A program made the position numbers and the translations under genes. DNA of 64,000 nt from Bacteroidetes bacterium HLUCCA01. GTDB lineage: Bacteria > Bacteroidota > Rhodothermia > Balneolales > HLUCCA01. Below are positions 54,352-63,905 of the stretch, piece by piece. The stretch lies in assembly GCA_001314545.1 (NCBI GenBank), contig LIHN01000007.1, positions 119,940 through 183,939 of the forward strand, in the 5' to 3' direction. How positions within the stretch are numbered: the stretch's first letter is position 1; every line of letters starts with the position of its first letter. Below the pieces are notes generated by a model. The model searched no databases. It was not told where the DNA came from and was given only the letters and a program-made list of their open reading frames with translations.

Positions 54352-55655
54352 TTTACCAAAACCATAGATTGAGTGAACGTCCTGCCGGGTGTATGCAGAC
54401 GATACAGATACACCCCGCTGGACAAACCGGTGCCATCAAAATTAAAGCTGTGAAGTCCTGCAGGCAAGGCTCCATCCACCAGCACCGCTACGTTACGACC
54501 ATGAACATCAAACACTTCAAGGCGGATGGTCTCGGCGCGGTCAAGTTCTACCTGGATTCGGGTGGTTGGATTAAACGGGTTGGGAAAATTCTGATGCAGT
54601 ACGATGCCGTCTGGCAGCTGATTTTCCGACACCAGACCGGTTTCAACCAGGGCCAGCTCACGGGCGGCTTCATCCAGAGTCACAAACCGAATCCGTTCCC
54701 CGAACTCAGTTTTGACCGAGTCCAGAACCTCCGCCGTCCAGTCAATAAGTAACCCGTCCAGGTATCCGGGCCTTGTGAATGGGTCGTGCAGCAGCAGGGT
54801 ATAAACTCCCTCTTCAGCGCCACGCTCGCGGATGTCGCGCAGCTGCTGGGTCCGACGATCCACATAGTTCTCCTGCGTCAGCGCCCATCCGAAATCCTCC
54901 GATGTTCCCGCGTTGTAGAGTCCATCGCGAACAAAACCGGCATCCGCGTTGATGGTTATGGCATGAAAATCCTGATCGGCAAGTACCTGATGCGTGGTTG
55001 CATCGCTCACATGTCCCGGAGGGATAAAGGTCACAGGCCTGACCCCGATGCTGTCGGCCAGGATTTTGAGCCCGTCTGCAATCAGTTTCTCCTGCTGTGT
55101 GTAGGTCAGCGCACGGTTACGGACCGTGCAGTACATTTCATGCCCCCAGAATGCGGCGCCGGTTACCGACTGGCATTGCTGGCACAGATGAATATAGCCA
55201 TGCAATGAGATTTCGTGGCCGTTGGCTACACTCACCAGCAGATCCCGTGTCATTTCGCCTCGATTTACGTTTGCTTCCAGAAAGCGGTGAGGCATCACTC
55301 CCCAGGTCACTTTTGCCCCGGCCTGCTCGGCAACCTGCTGCAGAGGCAAAATGGAGCTGGGCATGTAGGTCTGGTTCCGCGACAGGATGTCATCAACCCG
55401 GATGATGAAAAGAATGTCGTCTTCGGCCGGTGCCGACTGTGCGTGCACGTGCATCAATCCGCCTGAAGTCAGCAACAACAGTACGATCAGGCTGCGTTTA
55501 AAACCGGAGCCTGTCCGGAAAATCGTTAAGAGGCTGCCCGACAATGTTGGTGTGCTTAAAGCTGGACTATCAGTGGAGGCGTGGCTGTGGGAGTGACGGC
55601 GAGACGTAATGACGGTGCTGACCAGACCGAGCCGGTTAAAAAGGTGCTGAACCAT
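54348..55655 (-). CDS. Polysaccharide-deacetylase-like (DUF2334) exported protein with type IX-style sorting domain
   Basis: About 435-residue secreted protein. The catalytic-like domain has FIIRVDDILSRNQTYMP, KVTWGVMPHRFLE and NGHEISLHGYIHLC, matching the DUF2334/NodB-like deacetylase fold with Asp and His metal ligands. The last 85 residues carry NFPNPFNPTT and GVYLYRLHTPG, a T9SS-type sorting tail. The start is uncertain: the frame is open to 55853, which would overlap the divergent TrpB2 gene. ATG 55655 is used here, and a TTG at 55544 would give a more compact signal peptide (FKRSLIVLLLLTSGGL). Coupled to the amidase-fusion gene by an ATGA overlap, suggesting joint action on surface glycans or cell wall. 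Confidence 0.75.
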   Translation of the reverse strand: MVQHLFNRLGLVSTVITSRRHSHSHASTDSPALSTPTLSGSLLTIFRTGSGFKRSLIVLLLLTSGGLMHVHAQSAPAEDDILFIIRVDDILSRNQTYMPSSILPLQQVAEQAGAKVTWGVMPHRFLEANVNRGEMTRDLLVSVANGHEISLHGYIHLCQQCQSVTGAAFWGHEMYCTVRNRALTYTQQEKLIADGLKILADSIGVRPVTFIPPGHVSDATTHQVLADQDFHAITINADAGFVRDGLYNAGTSEDFGWALTQENYVDRRTQQLRDIRERGAEEGVYTLLLHDPFTRPGYLDGLLIDWTAEVLDSVKTEFGERIRFVTLDEAARELALVETGLVSENQLPDGIVLHQNFPNPFNPTTRIQVELDRAETIRLEVFDVHGRNVAVLVDGALPAGLHSFNFDGTGLSSGVYLYRLHTPGRTFTQSMVLVK

Positions 55656-55808
55656 AAAGACGATGATAAAAGTATGCGGTTGGATGTACCGGAAGATAAC
55701 CCTTGTAATTTCGGGAAACCATATGCAGTTTCCGGTGGTTTTCAGTATTCTGTTTTGCTTCATGAAATCCATTTTATTCACCATCCACGCTAACTGAAGG
55801 TCGTTACC

Positions 55809-57173
55809 ATGCAGAAAAAGATTTTCCTGAACGAGTCGGACATGCCCACACACTGGTATAACATCGTAGCCGATATGCCGAATAAACCCCTGCCGCCGCT
55901 GAATCCGAAAACGAAACAGCCGGTTGGTCCTGAAGACCTCGCCCCGCTGTTCCCCATGGAGCTTATCAAGCAGGAAGTCAGCGCCGAGCGTTACATTGAA
56001 ATCCCCGATGAAGTTCGTGAGATCTATAAAATCTGGCGACCATCACCCCTCTTCCGTGCCACCGGGCTGGAAAAAATGCTGGATACCCCCGCCAAAATCT
56101 ATTACAAGTACGAGGGGGTCTCACCCAGCGGATCGCATAAGCCCAATACGGCCGTAGCCCAGGCATACTACAACAAGATGGAGGGTGTTAAAAAAATCAC
56201 CACGGAAACCGGAGCCGGACAATGGGGAACAGCCCTGAGTTTTGCCTGCGCACAGTTCGGCATCGAGTGCGAGGTCTACATGGTTCGCGTCAGTTACGAC
56301 CAGAAGCCCTATCGCAAAATTATGATGAACACCTTCGGGGCATCGGTGTACCCCTCACCGAGCAACCGCACCAATGCTGGTCGGGCCATTCTGGGAAAAA
56401 ACCCCGATTCAAGCGGCAGCCTGGGTATCGCCATCTCCGAAGCCATCGAAATGGCGGTTCAGAATGACACCACCAAATACGCGCTGGGGTCCGTACTCAA
56501 TCATGTACTCCTCCACCAGACCATTATCGGTCAGGAATCCATCAAGCAGCTGGAATATGCCGGCGATTACCCCGACGTCGTTATTGCCCCGCTGGGTGGT
56601 GGCTCTAACTTTGCCGGAATCGCTTTCCCGTTCCTGCATGACAACCTGGTAAACGGCAAAAATGTGCGCTTGCTTGCCGTTGAACCTGCCTCCTGCCCGA
56701 AACTCACACAAGGCGAGTTCATGTACGATTTCGGTGACACAGCCGGGTATACCCCCTTGCTTCCCATGTACACCCTCGGCCATAACTTCCAGCCCGCAGC
56801 CATCCACGCAGGTGGACTGCGATACCACGGGGCCAGTGTGCTCTGTTCACAGCTGCTCAAAGACGGTCTGATTGACGCGGTTGCCCTGCAGCAGCTCGAA
56901 TGTTTCGAAGCCGGAGTGAAATTTGCCAAGTCAGAGGGTGTTATTCCAGCGCCTGAAGCTACCCATGGCATCGCTCAGGTAATCCGGGAAGCCGAGCAGG
57001 CCAAAAAAGAAGGCAGGGAGAAAACCATTCTGTTCAATATGTGCGGTCACGGCTTTGTGGATATGCAGGCTTATAACGATTACTTCGAGGGTAAACTCAC
57101 CAACCACACCTTCGGTGAGAATGAGCTGAAAGAAGGGCTCACGGAGATTCGATCGATGCAGCCTTCGGCCTGA
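55809..57173 (+). CDS. trpB: Tryptophan synthase beta-like PLP enzyme (TrpB2 type)
   Basis: 454-residue fold-type II PLP enzyme. [13 protein letters not shown] carries the Schiff-base Lys111; TETGAGQWG and [16 protein letters not shown] (phosphate-binding glycine loop) follow. The extended N-terminus ([25 protein letters not shown]) and length identify the TrpB2 subgroup, which often works without TrpA and uses free indole or serine. No other trp gene is near. It may act as an indole salvage enzyme rather than the main biosynthetic subunit. A strong terminator follows about 190 bases later. Confidence 0.93.
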   Translation: MQKKIFLNESDMPTHWYNIVADMPNKPLPPLNPKTKQPVGPEDLAPLFPMELIKQEVSAERYIEIPDEVREIYKIWRPSPLFRATGLEKMLDTPAKIYYKYEGVSPSGSHKPNTAVAQAYYNKMEGVKKITTETGAGQWGTALSFACAQFGIECEVYMVRVSYDQKPYRKIMMNTFGASVYPSPSNRTNAGRAILGKNPDSSGSLGIAISEAIEMAVQNDTTKYALGSVLNHVLLHQTIIGQESIKQLEYAGDYPDVVIAPLGGGSNFAGIAFPFLHDNLVNGKNVRLLAVEPASCPKLTQGEFMYDFGDTAGYTPLLPMYTLGHNFQPAAIHAGGLRYHGASVLCSQLLKDGLIDAVALQQLECFEAGVKFAKSEGVIPAPEATHGIAQVIREAEQAKKEGREKTILFNMCGHGFVDMQAYNDYFEGKLTNHTFGENELKEGLTEIRSMQPSA

Positions 57174-57296
57174 CAGCGGGTGCGCACTCGGGTGCAAACC
57201 GCGTAGGGAATCCTGACAGCGGGTGCGCGCTCGAGGCAAACCACCTAGGGAAACCTGACAACGGGTGCGCACTCGTGTGCAAGCCTGGCAGGGCAG
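57169..57296. repeat. Three tandem repeats of about 43 bp overlapping the trpB stop
   Basis: Units start at 57169, 57212 and 57254 with CCTGACARCGGGTGCGC, period 43 then 42. The first contains the trpB stop codon. Units 1 and 3 contain the palindrome GTGCGCAC. Divergence between copies suggests an older duplication; the repeat is in the 3' untranslated region. Confidence 0.85.
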
Positions 57297-57357
57297 CCTG
57301 CCGTTGCAGACCTGAAACAAGTTCCGACTTACGTTCCTGCACCGGAACACGTATCTT

Positions 57358-57397
57358 ATCGGGTGGCTGCTCCACAGAGCATCCACCCGATTTTTTT
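57358..57397 (+). terminator. Strong rho-independent terminator after trpB
   Basis: ATCGGGTGG (57358-57366) pairs perfectly with CCACCCGAT (57383-57391); an inner GCTC/GAGC pairing is also possible. Seven T residues follow (57391-57397). It ends 18 bases before the next gene start, insulating the two. Confidence 0.88.
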
Positions 57398-57414
57398 GAA
57401 CCCAATATATCATC

Positions 57415-58281
57415 GTGAAATACCCTCGACTCCTTGTTGCCGTTGCCCTGCTTTTTGTGGCAGGATGCGTAACTACCGCCCCCTTCGCCGTTCCCGAACT
57501 TTCTGAAAACCGACAGGAAATCACCGCACTCGACTTCGATCAGGTGCAGTTTTCGCATGTTTTCGATGTCATAAACGACCAGAAAGTCGGTGCTAATCTG
57601 CACAAAGTCAGCTACCGGCTGACCGTTGGAAACTACACCGTGCTGGAAGGTGAAAATGAGCCTGCCCTGGAACTCGGCGCAAACGAACCGGGTACGCTGG
57701 AGCTACCCATGGACCTGCGGTTTGATACACTCCGCGCTCGTATCGGAGAGTTCCCCGATCGGGCAACCCTGCCCTACGAGCTTCGGGCGGTTACCATGGC
57801 CCACTCGGTGACCGAGGGCTTTGATCCGCCGGAAGCCACCACGGACACCTTAACCTTTGCGGGTGAATTTCCGATTCTGACCAGACCCCGTCTGTTCGTG
57901 GATACCCTCATGATAAAGTCGTTCAACCTGGCCATTGCCGAGCTGGAAATGCGGGTCCGGCTCGTGAACCCCAACGCAGTACCCGTCACCTTCAACACCG
58001 GTTCCTACGCCCTGCAGGTAAACGGCGTGACCTGGCACAATCAGTCGGTCAATCAGCTGATTACCATCCCGCCCACATCCGACATCGTACTGGATACGCC
58101 TTTTTCCATGCGACCTCGCGAATTTGATACCCAGGTGTACCGCATGCTGAATATGGAACAGGAATTTGAATACACCGTGACCGGCAATTTTGATATACGG
58201 GCCGACAGTCCCTGGTTTTCGGGCACCTACAACTGGGAATTTAACCGGACCGGCAGCCACCAGTTTCCGAGACTTAACTGA
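57415..58281 (+). CDS. LEA-type (WHy-domain) lipoprotein
   Basis: 288-residue lipoprotein with GTG start at 57415 and lipobox LFVAGC (Cys18). The mature part has two beta-rich domains with the LEA14/WHy pattern (VGANLHKVSYRLTVGNYTVLEGE; NLAIAELEMRVRLVNPNAVPVTFNTGSYALQVNG). Such domains are linked to desiccation or salt tolerance in some organisms and otherwise have no known activity. The FNRTGSHQFPRLN end shows no membrane anchor. Directly after the trpB terminator and 153 bases before the carbonic anhydrase. Confidence 0.75.
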   Translation: MKYPRLLVAVALLFVAGCVTTAPFAVPELSENRQEITALDFDQVQFSHVFDVINDQKVGANLHKVSYRLTVGNYTVLEGENEPALELGANEPGTLELPMDLRFDTLRARIGEFPDRATLPYELRAVTMAHSVTEGFDPPEATTDTLTFAGEFPILTRPRLFVDTLMIKSFNLAIAELEMRVRLVNPNAVPVTFNTGSYALQVNGVTWHNQSVNQLITIPPTSDIVLDTPFSMRPREFDTQVYRMLNMEQEFEYTVTGNFDIRADSPWFSGTYNWEFNRTGSHQFPRLN

Positions 58282-58434
58282 ATATTGTGACCGAATAGTC
58301 ACGATTCGTTCTGCCCGTACCCGTACACACCTCATTTTGTGACAACCCACCGCTCAGAACCCCATCAACACCGTTGAAAACAGGCATCCGGGCGGTCATC
58401 ACTTCGCGTAACTCAAATCATCATTTTTTTTGCC

Positions 58435-58986
58435 ATGGTTTACGAATTCCTCGACAAAAAACCCCGCCTTAACGAATCCAATTTCATCGCTCCGAGTGCC
58501 GACATTATCGGCGATGTAACCCTGGGCGATGAGGCCAGTGTCTGGTTTAACTGCACCATTCGGGGCGATGTTAACTGGATTGAAATCGGTGATCGCAGTA
58601 ACGTACAGGATAACTGCTGCATTCACGTAACCAACCAAACCTGCCCGACCAAAATCGGAAATGAAGTAACCATCGGACACGGGGCTGTCATCCATGGCTG
58701 CACCATCAACGACCGTGTACTGGTTGGGATGAACACCGTAGTGCTGGACAAAGCCGTCATCGAAAGCGATGTCATTATTGCGGCCGGCAGCCTGGTTCCC
58801 CCGGGAAAAACCATGCCTTCAGGACACTTGTGCATGGGCTCGCCCTGCAAGCCTGTGCGTAAACTGACCGATGAGGAGATTGCTTCTATCCGGCAGTATT
58901 CAAAAAATTATGTAAAATACTCCAGGGCGTATCTGCGTAAGGATACCTACGAAACAAATCCTTTTTACACAGATTCGAGGTCGTAG
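58435..58986 (+). CDS. Gamma-class carbonic anhydrase family protein
   Basis: 183-residue left-handed beta-helix trimer protein. Hexapeptide repeats run from about 15 to 130 (NFIAPSADIIGDVTLGDEASVW, TIGHGAVIHGC, AVIESDVIIAAGS). The zinc histidines of the family are present as His64, His82 and His87. It belongs to the YrdA/PaaY/CaiE-like group, which includes active carbonic anhydrases and acyl-CoA-related proteins; catalysis is plausible but not proven. Single gene with an upstream AT-rich leader. Confidence 0.92.
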   Translation: MVYEFLDKKPRLNESNFIAPSADIIGDVTLGDEASVWFNCTIRGDVNWIEIGDRSNVQDNCCIHVTNQTCPTKIGNEVTIGHGAVIHGCTINDRVLVGMNTVVLDKAVIESDVIIAAGSLVPPGKTMPSGHLCMGSPCKPVRKLTDEEIASIRQYSKNYVKYSRAYLRKDTYETNPFYTDSRS

Positions 58987-59011
58987 CACGTCGGCCATTG
59001 TCCCGGGCAAC

Positions 59012-60997
59012 TTACATGGATCGCAACAACCATCCGTCCGGATCAATTTCGTACGATTCACCATGAAGCCGGACCCGGGCAAAACCTTCGTTCATTTCAA
59101 TATGATGCATTTCCCGGCCGATTCGCACAGGCACCGGCATCGGGAAATCCGCTTGCACAGGCGTAATCCATTCCAGAACCAGGTTATCATCGTCAACATA
59201 ATACACCAGCTCGGGAAGTGCCGGCTGATGCAGGTAGACGTTAAAAAGCCAATCAAGTGACTTGCCAGTCACCCCTTCAGTCATTTGTTTGAACTCATCG
59301 GTTGAGGTAAACCGAAGCGCGCTGCCATCGGCTTTCTGCTCCAGAAGCGGATCCGGGTAGGCAAACCTGCGCAAAAGCAGGAAAAAGTCCTCATCGCCCA
59401 CCAGATACCGCAAGGTGTGCAGAAAAAACGCGCCTTTGTAGTAGATATCACGACCGGCATACATATCGCGCGAACTTTGGGGGGTTAGCGGAGCGAGGGG
59501 GGCCGTGTTCTGCAGGAAGCTCCTGAAAAGCCGCATCTGGCGTTGATAGAGCGCCGGACCATGCAGTTCCTCGGTGTACAGCGCCTGCATGTAGGTGGCC
59601 AGTCCTTCATGAATCCAGAAATCTTTCCAGTTGTGCACCGCAACGAGGTTGCCCCACCACTCATGAGCCAGCTCGTGATGCAGCAGGTCGTCATATCCTG
59701 CTCCCATCCGAAACAAAACATCATTGCGAAATCCTGCCCCGTACGCGTTCAACGTCTGGTGCTCCATACCCAGGTAGGAGGTTTGAACTACGCCAAATTT
59801 CTCATTCCGAAAAGGGTAGGGACCCAGAAACCGCTCGAAAAAGTTAAGCTGCGAAGCGAATTGCTGCATAAGCTCCCGACCCCGCAAGGTGTCCCCGGGC
59901 AGGACCCAGAAATACATGGGGATATCATCACCCGATGTGCTCGGATAGATTTCGCGGAGTTCGGTGTAGGGTCCGGCATTCACGGTGACATTATAGTTGC
60001 TTATGGGCGAGGAGGAAAACCAATGCCAGGTGGTAGTCTCATCGGTATTCCGTGTCCGGCCCTGGTAGCTTCCGTTGGATGCAGCAAAAAGTGGCTCAGG
60101 TACCGTCACATGAATGGCCACGGAGTCGGCACGGTCAGAATTATGGTCTTTGACCGGCCACCACAGATCAGCACCATTGGTCTGGCAGGATACCCCAATC
60201 CAGGGATGCCCATCAGGGGTTAACTGCCAGGAAAACCCGCCGTCCCAGGGCGGATTCGGTGCAACCCGGGGTTTTCCGGCATACTGCAGCTGCACAATCA
60301 GCTCTTCACCGGGTTGCCAGGTCCGCGGCAGCCGGATCCAGACCCTTCCTCCCCGGCGTTCAACAGCCAGTTGCTGCTGGTATTCGGGTGGACGAACCGT
60401 GAAGCTGATACGGGATCCTTCCGAACGTCCTCTCCAGCTATCGTCGGGGAAGCCCGCCTTATGCACCGTCAACGTGGTATCCAGATCAACGACATACCAG
60501 TCGAGGGGATGCACCACCTGCAAAACAGCCGTAACCACACCAGTGACCGCCTGGTCATCTGGTTGCAGGGCCACATCCAGGTCATAGTAGCGCACGTTGT
60601 AGGCCGCCATTTCGGGGATGAGCGGCATTCCGGAGTCGAGGATCTGATCGTTCAGCGGGCGGAGGTGGTGAGGCACGAATTCCGGAATCTCGATACGACG
60701 GACGCGGCTGGCAGCCGCAGCGGTGTCCGGTGACGGAGAAGTGCTGGCCGATGTATGGGCTTCGGAAACAGTTGCAGCCGTTTCATAATCAGCCGACTCC
60801 ATCGAACCCGTTGCTGCGTCTGAGTCCGGCTCTGTTACACTGCCCGACGTGTCTGAGCAGGTACTACACTCCTGCTGTGCAGACGCTGCCCGCGTTTCAG
60901 CCTGCGGATCCTGCAGTGTTTCCCTTCCGGCAACGCAACCGCTGAATAAAAAAGCCGAGAGGATGACCAAAAACCATGAGTTTGAAGAATTGTACAT
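59012..60997 (-). CDS. M1-family zinc metallopeptidase (aminopeptidase), lipoprotein
   Basis: 661-residue lipoprotein with lipobox LFSGC (Cys21) and a Ser/Thr/Asp-rich linker to about 95. The N-terminal saddle domain (about 115-310) precedes the catalytic domain with HELAHEWWGN (first His about 440) and the downstream Glu ligand in HEGLATYMQ. The exopeptidase motif G-x-M-E-N appears as LGMEHQ. These features identify an M1 aminopeptidase that trims peptides, here anchored to the envelope. The C-terminal ERAP1-like domain is short. Convergent with the carbonic anhydrase (25-base gap). Confidence 0.93.
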   Translation of the reverse strand: MYNSSNSWFLVILSAFLFSGCVAGRETLQDPQAETRAASAQQECSTCSDTSGSVTEPDSDAATGSMESADYETAATVSEAHTSASTSPSPDTAAAASRVRRIEIPEFVPHHLRPLNDQILDSGMPLIPEMAAYNVRYYDLDVALQPDDQAVTGVVTAVLQVVHPLDWYVVDLDTTLTVHKAGFPDDSWRGRSEGSRISFTVRPPEYQQQLAVERRGGRVWIRLPRTWQPGEELIVQLQYAGKPRVAPNPPWDGGFSWQLTPDGHPWIGVSCQTNGADLWWPVKDHNSDRADSVAIHVTVPEPLFAASNGSYQGRTRNTDETTTWHWFSSSPISNYNVTVNAGPYTELREIYPSTSGDDIPMYFWVLPGDTLRGRELMQQFASQLNFFERFLGPYPFRNEKFGVVQTSYLGMEHQTLNAYGAGFRNDVLFRMGAGYDDLLHHELAHEWWGNLVAVHNWKDFWIHEGLATYMQALYTEELHGPALYQRQMRLFRSFLQNTAPLAPLTPQSSRDMYAGRDIYYKGAFFLHTLRYLVGDEDFFLLLRRFAYPDPLLEQKADGSALRFTSTDEFKQMTEGVTGKSLDWLFNVYLHQPALPELVYYVDDDNLVLEWITPVQADFPMPVPVRIGREMHHIEMNEGFARVRLHGESYEIDPDGWLLRSM

Positions 60998-61091
60998 ATA
61001 TTTCCCTCACTGAAATCCGTTGTTGCAGGCAGCACGTATAGTCGTTGGCACGACCAGCTCAATATACCCATCCATCCGTAAACAAACCTGT

Positions 61092-61505
61092 ATGCTCTCA
61101 CCCATGGCGGCAGTATCGTTCCAGATTAAAGGCGTTAACGGCGGTTTCACCGAGGTGAATGGTTTGCTCAGCCTTGGAAAGGACCGTTTGCTTATGGAAT
61201 TCGAAAAGGCAGATGCCATCGTAGGTTTCTTCCGAAGCGGTGCCACCTCGGTGGGTATTGAATTCACGAGTATACGCGACCTTGTTTACAAAAAAGGCTT
61301 CCTGAGTGCCGGAAAAATTACCCTCAGGACGAAGTCCATTGCAGACCTCAGCCAGGTACCCGGCTCGAAATCGGGTTCGGTTATTTTAACTGTCAAGCGA
61401 GCCGATCACGCTGACGCCGTAACGTTTGACAGCGCTTTTCAGATGGCATTCTCTGAGTTCAAGCTGGGGCAGCTGTACAAGACCGAAAACGGTGAGAACG
61501 GTTAA
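61092..61505 (+). CDS. Small conserved-looking hypothetical protein
   Basis: About 137-residue soluble protein with no recognised domain. It is rich in alternating hydrophobic strands (FQIKGVNGGFTEVNGLLSLGK, VGIEFTSIRDLVYKK, GSVILTVKRADHADAV), suggesting a small beta-sheet domain. The frame is open from 61020; ATG 61092 or 61104 is preferred since earlier residues look unlike protein. Neighbours (M1 peptidase divergent, aminotransferase convergent) give no functional clue. Confidence 0.65.
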   Translation: MLSPMAAVSFQIKGVNGGFTEVNGLLSLGKDRLLMEFEKADAIVGFFRSGATSVGIEFTSIRDLVYKKGFLSAGKITLRTKSIADLSQVPGSKSGSVILTVKRADHADAVTFDSAFQMAFSEFKLGQLYKTENGENG

Positions 61506-61549
61506 CGGGCTGGTTCCACGCAGCGAGCATCATACCCTGCTGCGAATCC

Positions 61550-62704
61550 TCATACCAGCAAATCCCGAAGCACCTTCAACCCCCGTTCCAACTCCTCTTT
61601 TACCGGACCGTAGCTGATCCGAAAATAGCCGTCGGTCTGCGATCCGAAGGCTGAACCGGGCGTTGTCATGACCAGATTTTCCATCATCGTCCGGACTACC
61701 CAATCTTCATCCGATCCGCCGGCGAGGTCGTTTTCTGTGAGCTTGACCACCCAGTAAAAAGCTCCTTCGCCCCCGAATAGTTGTCGCCTGTCGGACAGGT
61801 AAGCCTCAACCATATCCCGCTTCCCGTGGTACAGCGCATTCTGATACTTCAGCCACGCAGCCTCTTCAGGAGTCCCCCGAATAGCACTGAACGTCTCTTG
61901 TGTAAGCGTTGACACACAGGTGGTAATATATTGATGTGCAGCAACATAGGACTTACTGATGGACTCCGGTAAAATCGTCCAGCCAAGTCTCCATCCCGTC
62001 ATGTGATGACTCTTGCTGGCCCCGCGGAGTACCACGATGTAAGGGTAGTCATCCAGGAAATCGGCCAGGCTGGCTGAGGGCGTGTAGCTCATTCCTGCGT
62101 ATACCTCGTCAGATATGAGCCATAATGGTCCCTCCTTGCGGGATGCGGCGAAATCGACCAACTTCTTAAGCTCTTCGTGGCTGGCCACCGATCCCGTCGG
62201 ATTGGACGGATGCGCCAGGAGTACAGCCGTTGACCGTTCAGTCACAGCCTCGATAACCCGGTCAGCGGAAAATCGGAAATTGTCTTCCGGTTGCAGGCTA
62301 TAGTAGGCCGGTGCGTTATCATTGAGCGAGGTGAGCGATGGATAGGTCAGAAATCCCGGATTGGGCAGCACGATCTGGGCCTTTTCATCCAGCAGGACGT
62401 AGAACAACGCATAGAGTCCCTCCTGAACGCCGGCAGTTACACAGACCCGATCAGGTGTTACTCCTTTGTGTGCATATTCGGCAGCCAGTTTTTCCCGCAG
62501 CGTCAGGATACCGGCATTCAGCGTGTATCCCATCGGCTTATCCCGGACGATCCGCGCGGCGGTATCGCGGATAAAAGCGGGCGTATCCTCCCCGGGCTGA
62601 CCGAGTCCGAGATTGATGGCACCTTTCGGGGCCTTTTCGAATAGCTGTCGGAGCTTGCTCTGACGCAGGTGCGGATTTCCGGGGATGTAGGGAGTCTGCT
62701 GCAT
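61550..62704 (-). CDS. Class I/II PLP-dependent aminotransferase
   Basis: 384-residue fold-type I aminotransferase. AHPSNPTGS (Asn169), ISDEVYAGM (Asp199, Tyr202), GASKSHHMTGWRLGW (Schiff-base Lys231) and Arg239 in MTGWRLG mark a complete active site. MNAGILTLREKLAAEYA-like N-terminal blocks fit the aspartate/tyrosine/aromatic aminotransferase subgroup. The start of the gene for aspartate-semialdehyde dehydrogenase lies on the same strand upstream; only 19 bases separate the two genes, so they are co-transcribed. Together they may serve lysine, threonine or methionine formation, with the exact amino-group acceptor unknown. Confidence 0.91.
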   Translation of the reverse strand: MQQTPYIPGNPHLRQSKLRQLFEKAPKGAINLGLGQPGEDTPAFIRDTAARIVRDKPMGYTLNAGILTLREKLAAEYAHKGVTPDRVCVTAGVQEGLYALFYVLLDEKAQIVLPNPGFLTYPSLTSLNDNAPAYYSLQPEDNFRFSADRVIEAVTERSTAVLLAHPSNPTGSVASHEELKKLVDFAASRKEGPLWLISDEVYAGMSYTPSASLADFLDDYPYIVVLRGASKSHHMTGWRLGWTILPESISKSYVAAHQYITTCVSTLTQETFSAIRGTPEEAAWLKYQNALYHGKRDMVEAYLSDRRQLFGGEGAFYWVVKLTENDLAGGSDEDWVVRTMMENLVMTTPGSAFGSQTDGYFRISYGPVKEELERGLKVLRDLLV

Positions 62705-62723
62705 GCGGTTAAATCCGGAAAGT

Positions 62724-63785
62724 TTATTGGATAAATCCCTGTTTTACCAGCAGTTCGGCATTCAGGATAGCTACCCCGGCTGCCCCTCTGCAGGTATTGT
62801 GACCCAGTGCCACCAGTCCGGCGTCGAAAAATTCGAGCATCCTGACCCGACCAACCCCGACCTGCATCCCATTTTCATTATAGGCGTTCTTGCGTGGCTG
62901 CGGAAAGCGGTCATCATCGTACACTTTCAATGCGGTACGGGGCGAAGAAGGTAAATCCAGACCGGAAACTTCATGTTTCCAGTTGCGCAGTACCGCTTTG
63001 ATTTCATCGGCTGATGCCGGTTTTTGTTCAAATTTGATTTTTACGGACAGCAGGTGCCCTTCGATGGTCGGCACCCGTGTTGCTGTAGCATCAATCGGAA
63101 ACCGGGCCTCAGTGACCGTTTGGTCACCCCCCAGCCTGCCGAGCAATTTCATCGGTTCAGCAGCAATTTTAGGCTCTTCCCCGCTGATAAAAGGAATGAC
63201 GTTGCCCAGAATATCGAGGCTGGCGACGCCCGGATACCCGGCTCCGGAGACCGATTGCATGGTGGTAAGTGCAACGGCCTGGATACCATAAGCATCCATA
63301 AGCGGTTTCAGGGCCATCACCAGCGGTACCGCGACGCAATTCGGATTGGTAACGATGAATCCTCTGCCCGATGGATCAAAATCCTGCGCTTTAATCATTT
63401 CGGTATGCGTGGCATTCACTTCGGGTACAAGCAAGGGTACATGCGGATGGGTGCGGTAATTCTTCGCGTTGGAAATAACCGGAATACCGGCCCTGGCCAG
63501 GTCACCTTCCAGCTCCGTTGCCACAGAAGCATCCAGGCCCGAGAAGACAAAATCTACACCTTTCATAGAAGCTGGTGAACAGTCGGTCACCGTCATGGAA
63601 GCGATGGCGTCGGGAAGTTCAACGGCCTCTATCCAGTTGACGGCCTCCGCGTACGACTTCCCGGCCGATCGCTCAGACGCCCCCAAAGCTGTGATGGTAA
63701 ACCAGGGATGTCCCTGCAATAAATTAATGAATTTCTGTCCGACGGCGCCCGTAGCACCCAAAATACCCACATTAAATTGTTTCAT
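62724..63785 (-). CDS. asd: Aspartate-semialdehyde dehydrogenase, archaeal/fungal-type subfamily
   Basis: 353-residue enzyme reducing aspartyl phosphate to the semialdehyde, the branch point to lysine, threonine and methionine. MKQFNVGILGATGAVGQKFI is the NADP-binding start; the nucleophile is Cys150 in FIVTNPNCVAVPL; MQSVSGAGYPGVASLDILGNVIPFI and ATRVPTIEGHL are subfamily signatures of the archaeal/yeast type. ATG 63785 is the true start: the frame is open to 63995, but those residues are translated 10-bp repeat DNA. Operon with the downstream aminotransferase. Confidence 0.95.
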   Translation of the reverse strand: MKQFNVGILGATGAVGQKFINLLQGHPWFTITALGASERSAGKSYAEAVNWIEAVELPDAIASMTVTDCSPASMKGVDFVFSGLDASVATELEGDLARAGIPVISNAKNYRTHPHVPLLVPEVNATHTEMIKAQDFDPSGRGFIVTNPNCVAVPLVMALKPLMDAYGIQAVALTTMQSVSGAGYPGVASLDILGNVIPFISGEEPKIAAEPMKLLGRLGGDQTVTEARFPIDATATRVPTIEGHLLSVKIKFEQKPASADEIKAVLRNWKHEVSGLDLPSSPRTALKVYDDDRFPQPRKNAYNENGMQVGVGRVRMLEFFDAGLVALGHNTCRGAAGVAILNAELLVKQGFIQ

Positions 63786-63905
63786 AAATACGCATCCTGT
63801 CTGTAGTAAATCCTGTTCAAATGATAAATTTCGATGATAATTTAAAACATAGACGGCCAATACCGGTACCCGGGCACCCGCCAAATTCCGCATGCCCCCA
63901 TGAAA

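Noticed and set aside
57169..57296. CRISPR array after trpB
   Set aside because: Three degenerate units in direct contact with no unique spacers or cas genes.
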